Below, one piece after another: positions 1-7,700 of a stretch of 64,000 nucleotides of DNA (positions are counted from its first letter, which is position 1; each line of letters begins with the position of its first letter). The stretch is from positions 1,798,001 to 1,862,000 of the forward strand of contig CAWBXO010000001.1 in the NCBI GenBank assembly GCA_963792785.1, read 5' to 3'. The position numbers and the translations under genes are program-made. The notes beneath the pieces were generated by a model. That model did not search any database, had not been told where the DNA came from, and saw only the letters and a program-made list of their open reading frames with translations. Origin of the DNA: CAWIMX01 sp963792785. GTDB lineage: Bacteria; Acidobacteriota; Vicinamibacteria; Vicinamibacterales; CAVVIG01.

Positions 1-1170
1 CAGCCTGGCGCGACCGGCGCCAAGTGCCACTCGAACAGCCAGCTCCGTACGGCGCGACGCGCTGCGCACCAGCATCAGATTCGCAACGTTCGCGCACGCG
101 ACGAGGAGCACGAGCCCCACCAGCGCGAGCACGATGATCAATCCGGAGCGAATGTCGCCGACGAGCGCACCGACGAGCGGCACGACGTTCGCGCCGACAT
201 TTCGGTCCTGCCGGTACTCTGCGGCCAAACCCGACGTGATCGTGTTCATCTCCGCCTGTGCCGCGTCTATGGATACGCCGGCAGCCAGGCGACCGATCAC
301 GTGCAAGTATCCCCGGCCTCGGCGCGGATCAGGCTCGATCGGGGTATACACCTGCTCGACGGCCGACGGCGAGAATCGGAACCACGGCGGCATCACGCCG
401 ATCACGATGAACGGCCGCTCGTCGATCGCTATCTGCCTGCCGACGACGTCAGCGGTGCCGCCAAACCAGCGATGCCACGCCGCATCGCCGAGGATGGCGA
501 CGCCGCGGGGTCCTGGCAGTTCGTCGCCGGGTCTGAATGTGCGGCCGAGCGCCGGCGGGATCCGCAGCAACTCGAAGAAGCCTGGCGTTGCCTGGAGTGC
601 GTCCACGACCTCGCTTGTGCCGTCCACCGACACGATGAGCCGTGGATCCCGGTAGGCGGCGAGATCCTCGAAAGCATCCGCGGACGTGCGCCAGTCTTCG
701 AAGGCCGGATAGGACGCGACGTCCTCGGTCCGTCCGCTCTCGCGGTCGGTCGCCCAGACCTTCACGAGGCGATCACTCTCCGGGAAGGGCAACGGCCGGA
801 AGAGCACGGCATTCGCCACGCTGAACATCGCAGTGTTCACGCCGATCCCGAGACCGAGCGTCACGAGAATCGTCGTCGTGAAGACGGGGCTGCGCCGGAG
901 CATGCGGACGCCATACTTCACGTCCTTGACAAAGCCATCGGCCCATCCCCAGGCCTGCCGGTCGCGGTACCGCTCTTTCGTCTGCGCAACGCCGCCCAAT
1001 TTGAGCAACGCCTTCCGCCGCGCCTCGGCTGGCGTCATGCCGGCGCGCAGATTGTCATCGATGTGGAATTGGAGATGGCTCTCGAGCTCGGCTTCGAACT
1101 CTTCGTCCCGAGGCGGGCGGCCGAACGATCCGGCCAGCCGGATCAGCGCCGCGCGCAGCGCGCGTCTCAC
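1..1170 (-). CDS. Orphan ABC-type permease (ADOP/MacB-like), C-terminal part off the window edge
   Basis: Inner-membrane permease of the FtsX/MacB type found in large numbers in acidobacteria. Reading the minus strand from GTG at 1170 gives about 390 residues before the window edge; family members are about 800-870. The first ~85 residues form the soluble extension typical of the family (EEFEAELESHLQFHIDDN). The first transmembrane segment follows (TILVTLGLGIGVNTAMFS), then the MacB-like periplasmic domain (FELLRIPPALGRTF, IGVMPPWF), and the FtsX core begins near the edge (LVLLVACANVANLMLV). The GTG start overlaps the stop of the PadR gene as GTGA, so the two are probably co-translated. No ATPase gene is adjacent, as usual for orphan permeases. 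Transported substrate is unknown. Confidence 0.88.
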   Translation of the reverse strand, partial: MRRALRAALIRLAGSFGRPPRDEEFEAELESHLQFHIDDNLRAGMTPAEARRKALLKLGGVAQTKERYRDRQAWGWADGFVKDVKYGVRMLRRSPVFTTTILVTLGLGIGVNTAMFSVANAVLFRPLPFPESDRLVKVWATDRESGRTEDVASYPAFEDWRTSADAFEDLAAYRDPRLIVSVDGTSEVVDALQATPGFFELLRIPPALGRTFRPGDELPGPRGVAILGDAAWHRWFGGTADVVGRQIAIDERPFIVIGVMPPWFRFSPSAVEQVYTPIEPDPRRGRGYLHVIGRLAAGVSIDAAQAEMNTITSGLAAEYRQDRNVGANVVPLVGALVGDIRSGLIIVLALVGLVLLVACANVANLMLVRSASRRTELAVRVALGAGRARL

Positions 1171-1508
1171 CGCTGCTCTCCCGGCTTGAAAAACCGCGCG
1201 ACGATCGCCGTCGCCTGATCCCATGCGCGCGCCTCGCGCCCGACCTGCTTCCGTCCCGCCCGGGTCAGCCGATAGAACTTCGCCTTGCGGTTGTTGTCGG
1301 ACACGCCCCACTCGGACGCGATGTAGCCCTCCTGCTCCAGCTTGAGAAGCTGTGGATACAAGGTGCCGTAGTTCACCGCGAGCAGATCGCCGCTCGTCTG
1401 CTCGATGCGCCGGGCGATGCCGTAGCCGTGCTGCGGCCCGAGCGTTTGCAGAGTCTTCAAGATCATCAGGGCCAGCGTGCCCTGCCAGACGTCGGTCGTC
1501 CCGCCCAT
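1167..1508 (-). CDS. PadR-family transcriptional regulator
   Basis: A 113-residue winged-helix repressor. The PadR signature is clear: DVWQGTLALMILKTLQTLGP, HGYGIARRIEQ, the recognition-helix region (NYGTLYPQLLKLEQEGYI) and a basic wing (RKAKFYRLTRAGRKQ). The ATG at 1508 has a good ribosome-binding site (AGGAG seven bases upstream). It is the first gene of a two-gene unit with the overlapping orphan permease, a pairing very common in acidobacteria, and probably controls both genes through the inverted repeat upstream at 1525-1565. Confidence 0.93.
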   Translation of the reverse strand: MGGTTDVWQGTLALMILKTLQTLGPQHGYGIARRIEQTSGDLLAVNYGTLYPQLLKLEQEGYIASEWGVSDNNRKAKFYRLTRAGRKQVGREARAWDQATAIVARFFKPGEQR

Positions 1509-1524
1509 CGGCGACTCCTATGTG

Positions 1525-1565
1525 ATCCCTATACGAGAAGACGATGCCACTTGTTCGTATGGGAT
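1525..1565. promoter_or_regulatory. Candidate PadR operator (inverted repeat)
   Basis: The arms ATCCCTATACGA (1525-1536) and TCGTATGGGAT (1555-1565) are near-perfect inverted copies, one base different in length, separated by 18 bases. They lie 17-57 bases upstream of the PadR start codon, where an autoregulatory operator is expected. The left arm also contains TATACG, which could be part of a promoter. Confidence 0.5.
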
Positions 1566-1622
1566 GGCAAGGGGGGATAGCGGACGGGCTGAGTGCGGGT
1601 GAACGCCCGGCGGACCCGCCGG

Positions 1623-1925
1623 TCAGCGCCGGCGGCGCGACTCGAGACCGGTGACCCGCCGGTCGACCGAGGCGATGTCGGACTTCAACCCGGTCTTCAG
1701 GTTCTGGACTGAGGCGGAGATCGCCACCTGCCCTTCGGCGATGATGCGAATGTCATCGTGCAGGCTCTCGGCGACCACGTCGAAGTAGCGGCGCGTGCGT
1801 TCGCCTTCCTCGCCAACCTCGGCGCGCAGCTCGGCCTTCGTCGCGAGAGTGGGCAGAATCTGCTCCACTCGTTCGAGGCGCCGGTCGATATTCCTGACGA
1901 CCTGGTCGAGCGGCTGTTCGTCCAT
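1623..1925 (-). CDS. Small coiled-coil protein, function unknown
   Basis: A 100-residue soluble, highly charged protein. Nearly all of it looks helical: NIDRRLERVEQILPTLATK, then TKAELRAEVGEEGERTRRYF, then FDVVAESLHDDIRIIAEGQ and a further amphipathic stretch ending in four arginines. Hydrophobic residues recur at three- and four-residue spacing, as in a coiled coil. No signal peptide or membrane segment is seen. I chose ATG 1925 because a purine-rich GGAAAG lies upstream and longer reading in the same frame is low-complexity antisense-like sequence. It stands alone between the PadR/permease unit and the divergent VWA gene. Similar short coiled-coil proteins are frequent in acidobacterial genomes, but no function is known to me. 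Confidence 0.65.
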   Translation of the reverse strand: MDEQPLDQVVRNIDRRLERVEQILPTLATKAELRAEVGEEGERTRRYFDVVAESLHDDIRIIAEGQVAISASVQNLKTGLKSDIASVDRRVTGLESRRRR

Positions 1926-2018
1926 ATCACCGGTTTCTTTCCGGATTCCGCGGATCGCCCGTGTTCGTCGCGGGCGCGCCGATCCTAGCATCGTCAGCCC
2001 AGCAAGTCCCGTTCCGGC

Positions 2019-2024
2019 TAGGAT
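2019..2024 (+). promoter_or_regulatory. Candidate -10 box of a leaderless transcript
   Basis: TAGGAT is followed by exactly six bases and then the GTG start of the VWA gene at 2031, the spacing expected when transcription starts at the start codon. AGGA within the same stretch could instead act as a Shine-Dalgarno site, so this example is ambiguous. No good -35 element is seen. Confidence 0.35.
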
Positions 2025-2030
2025 GGAATC

Positions 2031-2954
2031 GTGAGGCTTCCGTGTGCGGCCGCCGCCCTGATCGCGCTCGCCGCGACGACGCTCGTCGCCGCGCAGGCGC
2101 AGGCGCCGCCGGCGCGCGCGCCCTACCGCTCCGCCGTCGACCTCGTCACGATCAACGCGACCGTCGTCGACGACACCGGCGCGCTCGTGGCGGGCCTCCC
2201 GCGCGAGGCGTTCGAGGTGTTCGAGGACGGGCGGCGCGTCGAGCTGCAGCAGTTCACCAACGAGCGCGTGCCGATCGGCTTGGGCCTCCTGCTCGATACG
2301 AGCGACAGCATGTTCGGCCAGCGCATGACCGACGCCCGCGCCGCGGTCGAGCGCTTCCTGACCGACCTGCTGGCGCCCGACGACGAGTTCTTCGTCCTCG
2401 CCTTCAATCACCAGCCCCATCCGCTGACCGGGTGGATGGAAACGCCGGGCGCCGCCGAGGGCGTGCGCCGCGCGCTCGAGGCCGTCCAGCCGACCGGCGC
2501 CACCGCCGCGTACGACGCGATCCTCGCGGCGCTCCCGCTCATGCCGGAGCGCACGCGCCAGCGCGCCGCGCTGCTCCTCATTTCGGACGGCGCCGACACG
2601 GCGAGCGACGCGACGATCGCCGACGTGCGGACGGCGCTGCTACGAAGCGACGCGTTCGTCTACGCGATCGCGATCGACTCGCCCGAGCGCGTGGCGATCA
2701 ACACGCGCGTGAACCCTGGCGCGCTGCGGGAGATCACGGACACGAGCGGCGGCCGCACGGAGGTGGTGCAGAGCTCGGCGGACCTCGTGGCCGCGACGGC
2801 GCTGATCGCCCAGGAGCTGAACAGCCAGTATCTGATGGGCTACGCCTCCCCCAACGGGGGCGACGGCAAGTTCCACAGCATCCGCGTGCATGCCACCACG
2901 GACGGCTACCGCGTGCGGGCGCGCAGCGGCTACGTCGCCCCGCGCCGCAACTAG
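2031..2954 (+). CDS. Secreted VWFA-domain protein (acidobacterial VWFA-related type)
   Basis: A 307-residue exported protein. Residues 1-22 form a signal peptide ending in an Ala-rich cleavage region. Then comes a short immunoglobulin-like lead-in (VDLVTINATVVDDTGALVAG, FEVFEDGRRVELQQF) typical of the acidobacterial VWFA-related proteins. The von Willebrand A domain has the metal-ion site residues DTSDS, a Thr in TGATAAYDAI and SDGAD. The tail NSQYLMGYASPNG is also typical. The GTG start is preceded by AGGA. The gene is monocistronic, followed by tRNA-His. Role in the periplasm or at the surface is unknown; VWA domains bind protein partners in a metal-dependent way. Confidence 0.9.
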   Translation: MRLPCAAAALIALAATTLVAAQAQAPPARAPYRSAVDLVTINATVVDDTGALVAGLPREAFEVFEDGRRVELQQFTNERVPIGLGLLLDTSDSMFGQRMTDARAAVERFLTDLLAPDDEFFVLAFNHQPHPLTGWMETPGAAEGVRRALEAVQPTGATAAYDAILAALPLMPERTRQRAALLLISDGADTASDATIADVRTALLRSDAFVYAIAIDSPERVAINTRVNPGALREITDTSGGRTEVVQSSADLVAATALIAQELNSQYLMGYASPNGGDGKFHSIRVHATTDGYRVRARSGYVAPRRN

Positions 2955-2972
2955 CGCGCCGCGACCGGGCAA

Positions 2973-3001
2973 TCGACACCGCGCGAGGCGTTTGCTACAC
3001 T
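2973..3001 (+). promoter_or_regulatory. Sigma-70 type promoter of tRNA-His
   Basis: TCGACA (2973-2978), a 17-base spacer and TACACT (2996-3001), with TGC directly before the -10 hexamer giving an extended -10. Transcription would start near 3008, about 16 bases before the tRNA. Confidence 0.65.
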
Positions 3002-3023
3002 GGGAAGTTCCGCGAGACCGTGT

Positions 3024-3099
3024 GGTGGGCGTAGTTCAGTGGCAGAACGCCTGACTGTGGCTCAGGAGGTCGCGGGTTCGATACCCGTCGCCCACCCCA
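3024..3099 (+). tRNA. tRNA-His (GTG anticodon)
   Basis: The cloverleaf can be drawn by eye. The acceptor GTGGGCG pairs with CGCCCAC, and an extra G at -1 (3024) faces discriminator C, the hallmark of tRNA-His. The anticodon stem CCTGA/TCAGG encloses the loop CTGTGGC, anticodon GTG. The T-arm contains GGGTTCGATACCC, and the CCA end is encoded (3097-3099). Confidence 0.96.
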
Positions 3100-3125
3100 A
3101 CTAACCCTGATCCGTGAGGTGCTGA

Positions 3126-3329
3126 TTGACTGGAACCATTCGAACGCTGCGTGTCGACAAGGGCTTTGGCTTCATTAAAGACGAGGCCGGGCAGGACTAC
3201 TTCTTCCATCAGAGCGCGATCTACGGCGAAGGGATCGCGGACCTGCGCGAGGGCGACGGAGTCGAGTTCACCGTCGGGCAGGGGCCAAAGGGTCCACGGG
3301 CCGAGGACGTGCGACGCACGACGACGTAG
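3126..3329 (+). CDS. Cold-shock domain protein
   Basis: A 67-residue single OB-fold nucleic-acid-binding protein. RNP1 is KGFGFIKD and RNP2 is DYFFHQSAI, both needed for single-stranded RNA or DNA binding; the family normally acts as an RNA chaperone. The start is TTG at 3126, supported by GAGGTG five bases upstream; no ATG fits the domain start. It lies 26 bases after tRNA-His on the same strand, so it may be co-transcribed with the tRNA. The C-terminus is short and basic. Confidence 0.9.
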   Translation: MTGTIRTLRVDKGFGFIKDEAGQDYFFHQSAIYGEGIADLREGDGVEFTVGQGPKGPRAEDVRRTTT

Positions 3330-3375
3330 CACGACGCGTCGTCTTCCCACGCCTCGCCCGCCGCGACGATGCGAT

Positions 3376-3744
3376 TTACTTCTTCGGCATCTGGGACATC
3401 ATGCCGTCGTGCATCATCTGATCGTGCATCATCGACATCTGGCGATGCATCTCGACCTGATTGTGGACGAGCTCGGTCAGCAGGTCCTCCATGGCGCTGA
3501 TCTGATCGTGACCGTTCGAGGCCTTCATCGACGCGGCCAGGGCTTCAAGCCGCGCATCCGCTGCCTTCATGTCGGCCATCATCGTGTCGCGGTCCATCAT
3601 GCCGCCACGCGGCATCCGCGTGCCGTCAGACTGCGCCATCGTCGTGCTGTGCAAAAGGGCCGGCGCGGCGGCCTGCTGCGCCCGGGCAGGAGCGAGGAAG
3701 AAGCCGGCGCCGATTACAAGAGTGGTCATCAGGAGCTTTTTCAT
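3376..3744 (-). CDS. Secreted Met/His-rich small protein
   Basis: A 122-residue protein with a signal peptide (residues 1-22, cleavage after ARA). The mature part is very rich in methionine and histidine: MPRGGMMDRDTMMADMK, QVEMHRQMSMMHDQMMHDG. A central helical part (ADARLEALAASMKAS, MEDLLTELVHNQVEM) suggests a small helical bundle. Met/His-rich exported proteins often bind copper or other soft metals, so a periplasmic metal-buffering role is possible, but this is inference. ATG 3744 is preceded by TATCGT and six bases with no Shine-Dalgarno site, suggesting a leaderless mRNA. Confidence 0.75.
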   Translation of the reverse strand: MKKLLMTTLVIGAGFFLAPARAQQAAAPALLHSTTMAQSDGTRMPRGGMMDRDTMMADMKAADARLEALAASMKASNGHDQISAMEDLLTELVHNQVEMHRQMSMMHDQMMHDGMMSQMPKK

Positions 3745-3750
3745 GATCCG

Positions 3751-3756
3751 ACGATA
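3751..3756 (-). promoter_or_regulatory. Candidate -10 box of a leaderless transcript
   Basis: On the minus strand TATCGT is followed by six bases (CGGATC) and ATG 3744. No Shine-Dalgarno sequence is present between them. No recognisable -35 element was found. Confidence 0.4.
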
Positions 3757-3803
3757 GCCGAACGGATCGGCGGTGGCTGTCCGATAGTGAGCACCCGGAC
3801 GGC

Positions 3804-5105
3804 CTACTTCCCGGTCCTGATTCCCCGGCGGTCCGTCTTCAGGTAGCGCAGCAGCACCGGCCGCCCGAACACGGTGCCGAGCACCAGCACGCCGAGGAGC
3901 AGCAGCGCCAGCGGGTCGGTTCGAACCAGGCGGACAATCAGTGCGACGGCAGCCGCCGCGGCGGCCAGCCCACCCACGCCTGTGGCGACCCGCGAGCCGG
4001 CCCGCTGATGAAACGCGAGCCAGCACACGACCGCGAACGTGAAGAGAAACGTGAGGCTGGCGGCCTCCACGAGCGCGGTGAGCGTGCCCACGGCGGACAG
4101 GACCGCCGCCGCCGTGCCGAGTCCGATCACGGCCCGATCCGGGATGCCCACCGTGTTCTCGTGCGCCAGCGCGGCCGGCAGCTCCCCGTCTTCGGCCACC
4201 CGGTGCGCGAGACGTGCCGTCGCAAAGAGCGTGGCGTTGATGGCCGACCCGGTGGAGAACGCCGCGGCAATCGTGACCACGACGACGCCGACCGTCCCGA
4301 ACGCCTGCCGCCCCGCGATGGCCAGGGCGACCTCCTTGTGCTGCACGACCTGGTCCGCGCCGATCAGCATGGCCGTCCCAACGGCCACGACGATGTAGAC
4401 GACGATGACGACGCCGATCGCCGACAGTACCGCGCGGGGCATCGTCCGGTCCGGATCGTCGATGTCATCGTAGTCGTAGGTCAGCAGTTGAAAGCCTTCG
4501 TAGGCCATGAAGACCGACGCCGCGCCGAACAGCGCGGCGCCAATCCCATCGTCCGGCACACCCCGCGAAAGCATCCGCGGGTCCCACCGTGTCAGCCCCC
4601 ATCCGGCCAGCCCCACGAGCACGACCAGTTTGAACCACACGAGAAACACCTCGACGCCGCCGGCCTCCCCGACACCCCGCAGGTTGAGCCCGATGAACAC
4701 GGCCACGATGGCCACGCCCGCCGTGCGTGGGAACCAGGGCCCGAGCCCCGCGACATGCCCGAGGTACTCCCCGAACGTGAACGCATACACGGCATTCGTG
4801 AGGACGTACCCGACGATGAGCACCCACGAGAGGTTGCCGGCGAACCCATCCGCGTCGATTTGGCGAAGAAACGTGAAGGCGCCGCCCCCTTCACCGTAAT
4901 GGGCGGCCAGCTTCACATAGCTATATCCCGAGGCCAGGGCAATGAGACCTGCGACCGCGAAGCTGAGCCAGGCCCACGCACCGGCGATCCCGACGACCAC
5001 ACCGAGTGTCGAGAAGATGCCACCGCCGACCATGCCGCCGACGGCCATCGACCATGTCGCGTTGAGGCCCAGCTTCGATTCAGACGGCTTCACGGCCACG
5101 CTCAT
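3804..5105 (-). CDS. APC-superfamily amino-acid/polyamine transporter
   Basis: A membrane transporter of about 433 residues with roughly twelve hydrophobic segments. The first helix has the APC substrate-binding glycine motif (MVGGGIFSTLGVVVGIAG), followed by the second helix with ALASGYSYVKLAAHYGEGGG. Helix 6 carries FMAYEGFQLLTYDYDDI, also typical. I placed the start at ATG 5105 (MSVAVKPSESKLG), where GAGG lies nine bases upstream. An in-frame ATG at 5156 would add 17 polar residues and leave only five bases to the divergent gene at 5162. The family exchanges or imports amino acids by cation or gradient coupling; the actual substrate cannot be read from sequence. Confidence 0.85.
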   Translation of the reverse strand: MSVAVKPSESKLGLNATWSMAVGGMVGGGIFSTLGVVVGIAGAWAWLSFAVAGLIALASGYSYVKLAAHYGEGGGAFTFLRQIDADGFAGNLSWVLIVGYVLTNAVYAFTFGEYLGHVAGLGPWFPRTAGVAIVAVFIGLNLRGVGEAGGVEVFLVWFKLVVLVGLAGWGLTRWDPRMLSRGVPDDGIGAALFGAASVFMAYEGFQLLTYDYDDIDDPDRTMPRAVLSAIGVVIVVYIVVAVGTAMLIGADQVVQHKEVALAIAGRQAFGTVGVVVVTIAAAFSTGSAINATLFATARLAHRVAEDGELPAALAHENTVGIPDRAVIGLGTAAAVLSAVGTLTALVEAASLTFLFTFAVVCWLAFHQRAGSRVATGVGGLAAAAAAVALIVRLVRTDPLALLLLGVLVLGTVFGRPVLLRYLKTDRRGIRTGK

Positions 5106-5161
5106 CGAGAAGACCTCGTTCCGCCAATCGCCAATCTGGTATTGTGACGTGATCATCCATC

Positions 5162-5533
5162 ATGGGCTCCAACCCCGCCGCCCCCGACCACACGTCTGAC
5201 GGTGCCGACGCGAGCCGTCCGCCGGCGAGCGAGCGGAGCGATGTCGCCAAAGAGCAGCGCGAGGTCGCCAGGGAGCAGCGCCTCGTCGGCGAGGAGCAGC
5301 GTCACGTGGCCGAAGAACAGCGCCGAGTCGCCGAGCAACAGCGCCAGGAGGCGGAGGCGTCCCGACTCACGGACGAGAGCCTGCGACAGGTTGCCGAGCG
5401 GACGCGGGAGACGGCCGAGCAACTCCGGCGGAACGCCGAACATGGGCGCCAAACGGCGGAAGAACGGCGGAACGTGGGCGGCGCTTCCACTCCGGACACG
5501 CCTCAACCGACCGACAAGAAGGACGCGAGCTGA
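5162..5533 (+). CDS. Heptad-repeat coiled-coil protein
   Basis: A 123-residue soluble protein with about ten consecutive seven-residue units, each ending in Arg: EVAREQR, LVGEEQR, HVAEEQR, RVAEQQR, then QEAEASR, LTDESLR, QVAERTR, ETAEQLR, RNAEHGR and QTAEERR. Such strict heptads without gaps predict a single uninterrupted, highly charged helix of about 70 residues. Both ends are disordered and rich in Pro, Ser and Asp. No signal peptide, membrane segment or known domain. It is divergent from the APC transporter gene and faces the VIT transporter gene. Function unknown. Confidence 0.7.
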   Translation: MGSNPAAPDHTSDGADASRPPASERSDVAKEQREVAREQRLVGEEQRHVAEEQRRVAEQQRQEAEASRLTDESLRQVAERTRETAEQLRRNAEHGRQTAEERRNVGGASTPDTPQPTDKKDAS

Positions 5534-5548
5534 TCTCAGCGACGGCGC

Positions 5549-6238
5549 TCAGGCCGCGACGCCAAAGAGCGCCCCGACCCCGGCCGTCAAGGCCATCGCC
5601 AGGGCGCCCCAGAAGGTGACGCGCGCGGCGGCGGCCAGCACCGGTGCCCCGCCGGCTCGCGCCGCCAACGAACCCAACAGGGCGAGAAAGAGAAGCGAGC
5701 TGCCTGCGACGGCCAGCATCAGTGTCGAGGCTGGCCACAGGACGACGATCACGAGCGGAAGCGCTGCTCCCACCGAAAAGGTGCCGGCCGAGGCAAACGC
5801 GGCCTGCACCGGTCTCGCGACGAGCGTATCGGAAATGCCCAGCTCATCGCGCGCGTGCGCGCCCAGCGCATCATGCTCCATGAGCTGGGCGGCCACCTTG
5901 GATGCCAGTTCTCTGTCCAGCCCGCGCTTGACGTAGATCGCCGCCAACTCCGCGCGCTCTTGCACGGGACTGGCGGCCAGTTCCCGCTTCTCCCGGGTCA
6001 GATCCGCGCGCTCCGTATCGGCCTGTGAGCTGACCGACACATACTCTCCGGCGGCCATCGACATGGCGCCGGCGACCAGGCCGGCGACTCCTGCAACCAA
6101 GATCTCCTGTGAGCTCGCACCCGCCGCGGACACGCCCAGGACGAGGCTCGCCGTGGAGACGATGCCGTCGTTCGCGCCAAGCACGGCCGCCCTGAGCCAG
6201 CCGACACGATGGGTGCGATGTTGTTCCCGATGTCTCAT
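5549..6238 (-). CDS. VIT1/CCC1-family Fe2+/Mn2+ transporter
   Basis: A 229-residue inner-membrane protein. The family signature of helix 1 is present (LGANDGIVSTASLVLGVSAA), followed by GLVAGAMSMAAGEYVSVSSQ. Then comes a charged cytoplasmic helical stretch (ADTERADLTREKREL, GLDRELASKVAAQLMEHDA) carrying acidic and Met residues that bind metal in this family. Three further hydrophobic segments complete the usual five. Members move ferrous iron or manganese out of the cytoplasm. ATG 6238 has AGGAGAAGG upstream. The gene stands alone, convergent with the coiled-coil gene. Confidence 0.9.
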   Translation of the reverse strand: MRHREQHRTHRVGWLRAAVLGANDGIVSTASLVLGVSAAGASSQEILVAGVAGLVAGAMSMAAGEYVSVSSQADTERADLTREKRELAASPVQERAELAAIYVKRGLDRELASKVAAQLMEHDALGAHARDELGISDTLVARPVQAAFASAGTFSVGAALPLVIVVLWPASTLMLAVAGSSLLFLALLGSLAARAGGAPVLAAAARVTFWGALAMALTAGVGALFGVAA

Positions 6239-6274
6239 ACGGCCTTCTCCTGTGACGGGAACCGGCGATGACTG

Positions 6275-6979
6275 CTACCGGGAGGGCGACAACACGAGGA
6301 TATCCGGGTTGCCGACGTCGGAGCTGTAACCGGCACACGTCGGGTTGCCGCCATGGCTGGTCTGCGCCAGGGACGTCACACCGCGAGGGTCCCAGGCCGC
6401 GAACGCCGACGGGCTGAGCCGGGCGAAATAGTTTTCCGTCGCGCTGTCGTCGCCATCGGCCACCGAGACGTCGAAGTTGCTCGAGTAGTACCAGGTCGTC
6501 GACGGCGCCTGGCCGGTTCCGACCATCGCGGCGTAACCGACGAACGCTCCGGCGGTCACGTGCTGCTCGAGCAGGCCCGGATCGAAGTTGAGATGAAAGT
6601 ACCGGATCGACGTCGAGCTGGCGTCACAGAACAGATGGACCGTCTGCCCGCGGTCCCGCTGGTCGGCGCTCGTGTCGCTCGAATTCTGGCGGACGGTTCC
6701 GTCGCACGCGGCGTACTCCCGCAACTGGTCGGTGCTGCTGAAGTTGGTGGAGTTGGGCCAGAAGTAGTTCTTCGCGCTATTGGGCGAGGCCGGCAGGGGA
6801 AAGGCATGCCCCACGCAGGAATGAAAAAGGGAGACCGCATTGACACTCTCCGGGTCGACCACATTCACCAACTGCGTCGGCATCCCGCTCGGCCCTGTCA
6901 TGTTGTGACACGCCGGGACCCATAGGACCGATAGCAGAACGCAGATACCAGCGCCTCGTCCACGTCGTCTTGGTCTCAA
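6275..6979 (-). CDS. Lipoprotein with a degenerate M23-like fold
   Basis: A 234-residue probable lipoprotein: a basic N-terminus, hydrophobic ICVLLSVLW and a lipobox-like VPAC, so Cys would be lipidated. The mature part has HSCVGHAFPLP near the start and, later, FHLNF followed by HVTAGAFVGYAAM. These resemble the His motif and the HxH...AGxxIG strand of M23 (lysostaphin-like) peptidases. The complete zinc-ligand set cannot be seen, so catalysis is doubtful. Four cysteines could make disulfides outside the membrane. It overlaps the upstream methyltransferase gene by four bases (ATGA), so the two form one operon. Function unknown. Confidence 0.6.
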   Translation of the reverse strand: MRPRRRGRGAGICVLLSVLWVPACHNMTGPSGMPTQLVNVVDPESVNAVSLFHSCVGHAFPLPASPNSAKNYFWPNSTNFSSTDQLREYAACDGTVRQNSSDTSADQRDRGQTVHLFCDASSTSIRYFHLNFDPGLLEQHVTAGAFVGYAAMVGTGQAPSTTWYYSSNFDVSVADGDDSATENYFARLSPSAFAAWDPRGVTSLAQTSHGGNPTCAGYSSDVGNPDILVLSPSR

Positions 6980-7545
6980 TCACACCTCCGACGCAACACG
7001 GCCAGACTTCCCACCTGTGTCAGCACGGTGAAGCGGGGGTCGGGGAAGATGTGTTCGCGTGCGAACCGGACGCTCCCTTGCTCCGGATCGCCGATGACGT
7101 CGTGAAGGGCCAGGATGTCCGATGCGTGCGGCACCCAGGCCTCCCAGTCGGTCCGCAGACCCTCGAACGTGTGGTCGGAATCGATGAAGATGAAATCGAG
7201 TGGGGCGATGGCGACGCGCGGGTCACTCGCCGCCTGCGCGCCGGTGGTGCGGAGCCAGACCACGGTCCCATTCTGCTCGCGGCGCGTCTCACGGTGCGCG
7301 ATGGGACGCTGGTAGCTGACACCCGCGCGTCCGACCGGGAACGGGTCGATTGCGAAGAGGACACCATCCGGCGCCATCACGTGACGCAGCATGCGTGTCG
7401 TGCCGCCTTCCCAGACGCCGAGCTCCGCGAGGCGGCGTTTGTCTCTGGCGTACGCGACGAGGCACGCGGTTTCGGCAGGACTCGCCCACGGCGCGATGGC
7501 GATCCGGCCTATCCGCCAAAGCAGCAACCGCATCAGGCTGTTCAC
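6976..7545 (-). CDS. Class I SAM-dependent methyltransferase (Methyltransf_24-like)
   Basis: A 189-residue protein with the Rossmann motifs of small class I methyltransferases: LAELGVWEGGTTRMLR (SAM-binding loop), GVLFAIDPFP (acidic residue for the ribose), and PLDFIFIDSDHTFEGLRTD, the metal-binding-type motif of the Methyltransf_24 group. ILALHDVIGDPEQGSV follows, as in that group. The start is GTG at 7545 behind a promoter-like TGCTACACT on the same strand at 7584-7592. The downstream lipoprotein gene overlaps its stop codon. The substrate is unknown; relatives often modify sugars or small molecules. Confidence 0.75.
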   Translation of the reverse strand: MNSLMRLLLWRIGRIAIAPWASPAETACLVAYARDKRRLAELGVWEGGTTRMLRHVMAPDGVLFAIDPFPVGRAGVSYQRPIAHRETRREQNGTVVWLRTTGAQAASDPRVAIAPLDFIFIDSDHTFEGLRTDWEAWVPHASDILALHDVIGDPEQGSVRFAREHIFPDPRFTVLTQVGSLAVLRRRCD

Positions 7546-7583
7546 AGGAATCGTCGTGACTGGGTCAATTCAGCCCGAGGACA

Positions 7584-7592
7584 AGTGTAGCA
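7584..7592 (-). promoter_or_regulatory. Extended -10 promoter element for the methyltransferase/lipoprotein pair
   Basis: The minus strand reads TTTGCTACACT, identical over eleven bases to the -10 region of the tRNA-His promoter on the other strand at 2991-3001. No -35 element is recognisable. It lies about 40 bases from the GTG start, leaving an untranslated leader of about 30 bases. Confidence 0.5.
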
Positions 7593-7700
7593 AAGGCGCA
7601 CCTCGCCCCAGGCTGTGCGATAGGGAACAGCCAGCCCCCCTTCCCTCGACCATGCTTTGTACTGAATAGAGGACTCTCCCGGTCATCCAGCGGGGCATGC

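Noticed and set aside
3331..3342. Palindrome ACGACGCGTCGT as a terminator after the cold-shock gene
   Set aside because: The stem is short and no T-run follows, so I do not call a terminator.
5549..6238. Assigning the VIT transporter as specific for iron
   Set aside because: Iron and manganese members share the motifs seen; sequence alone does not separate them.
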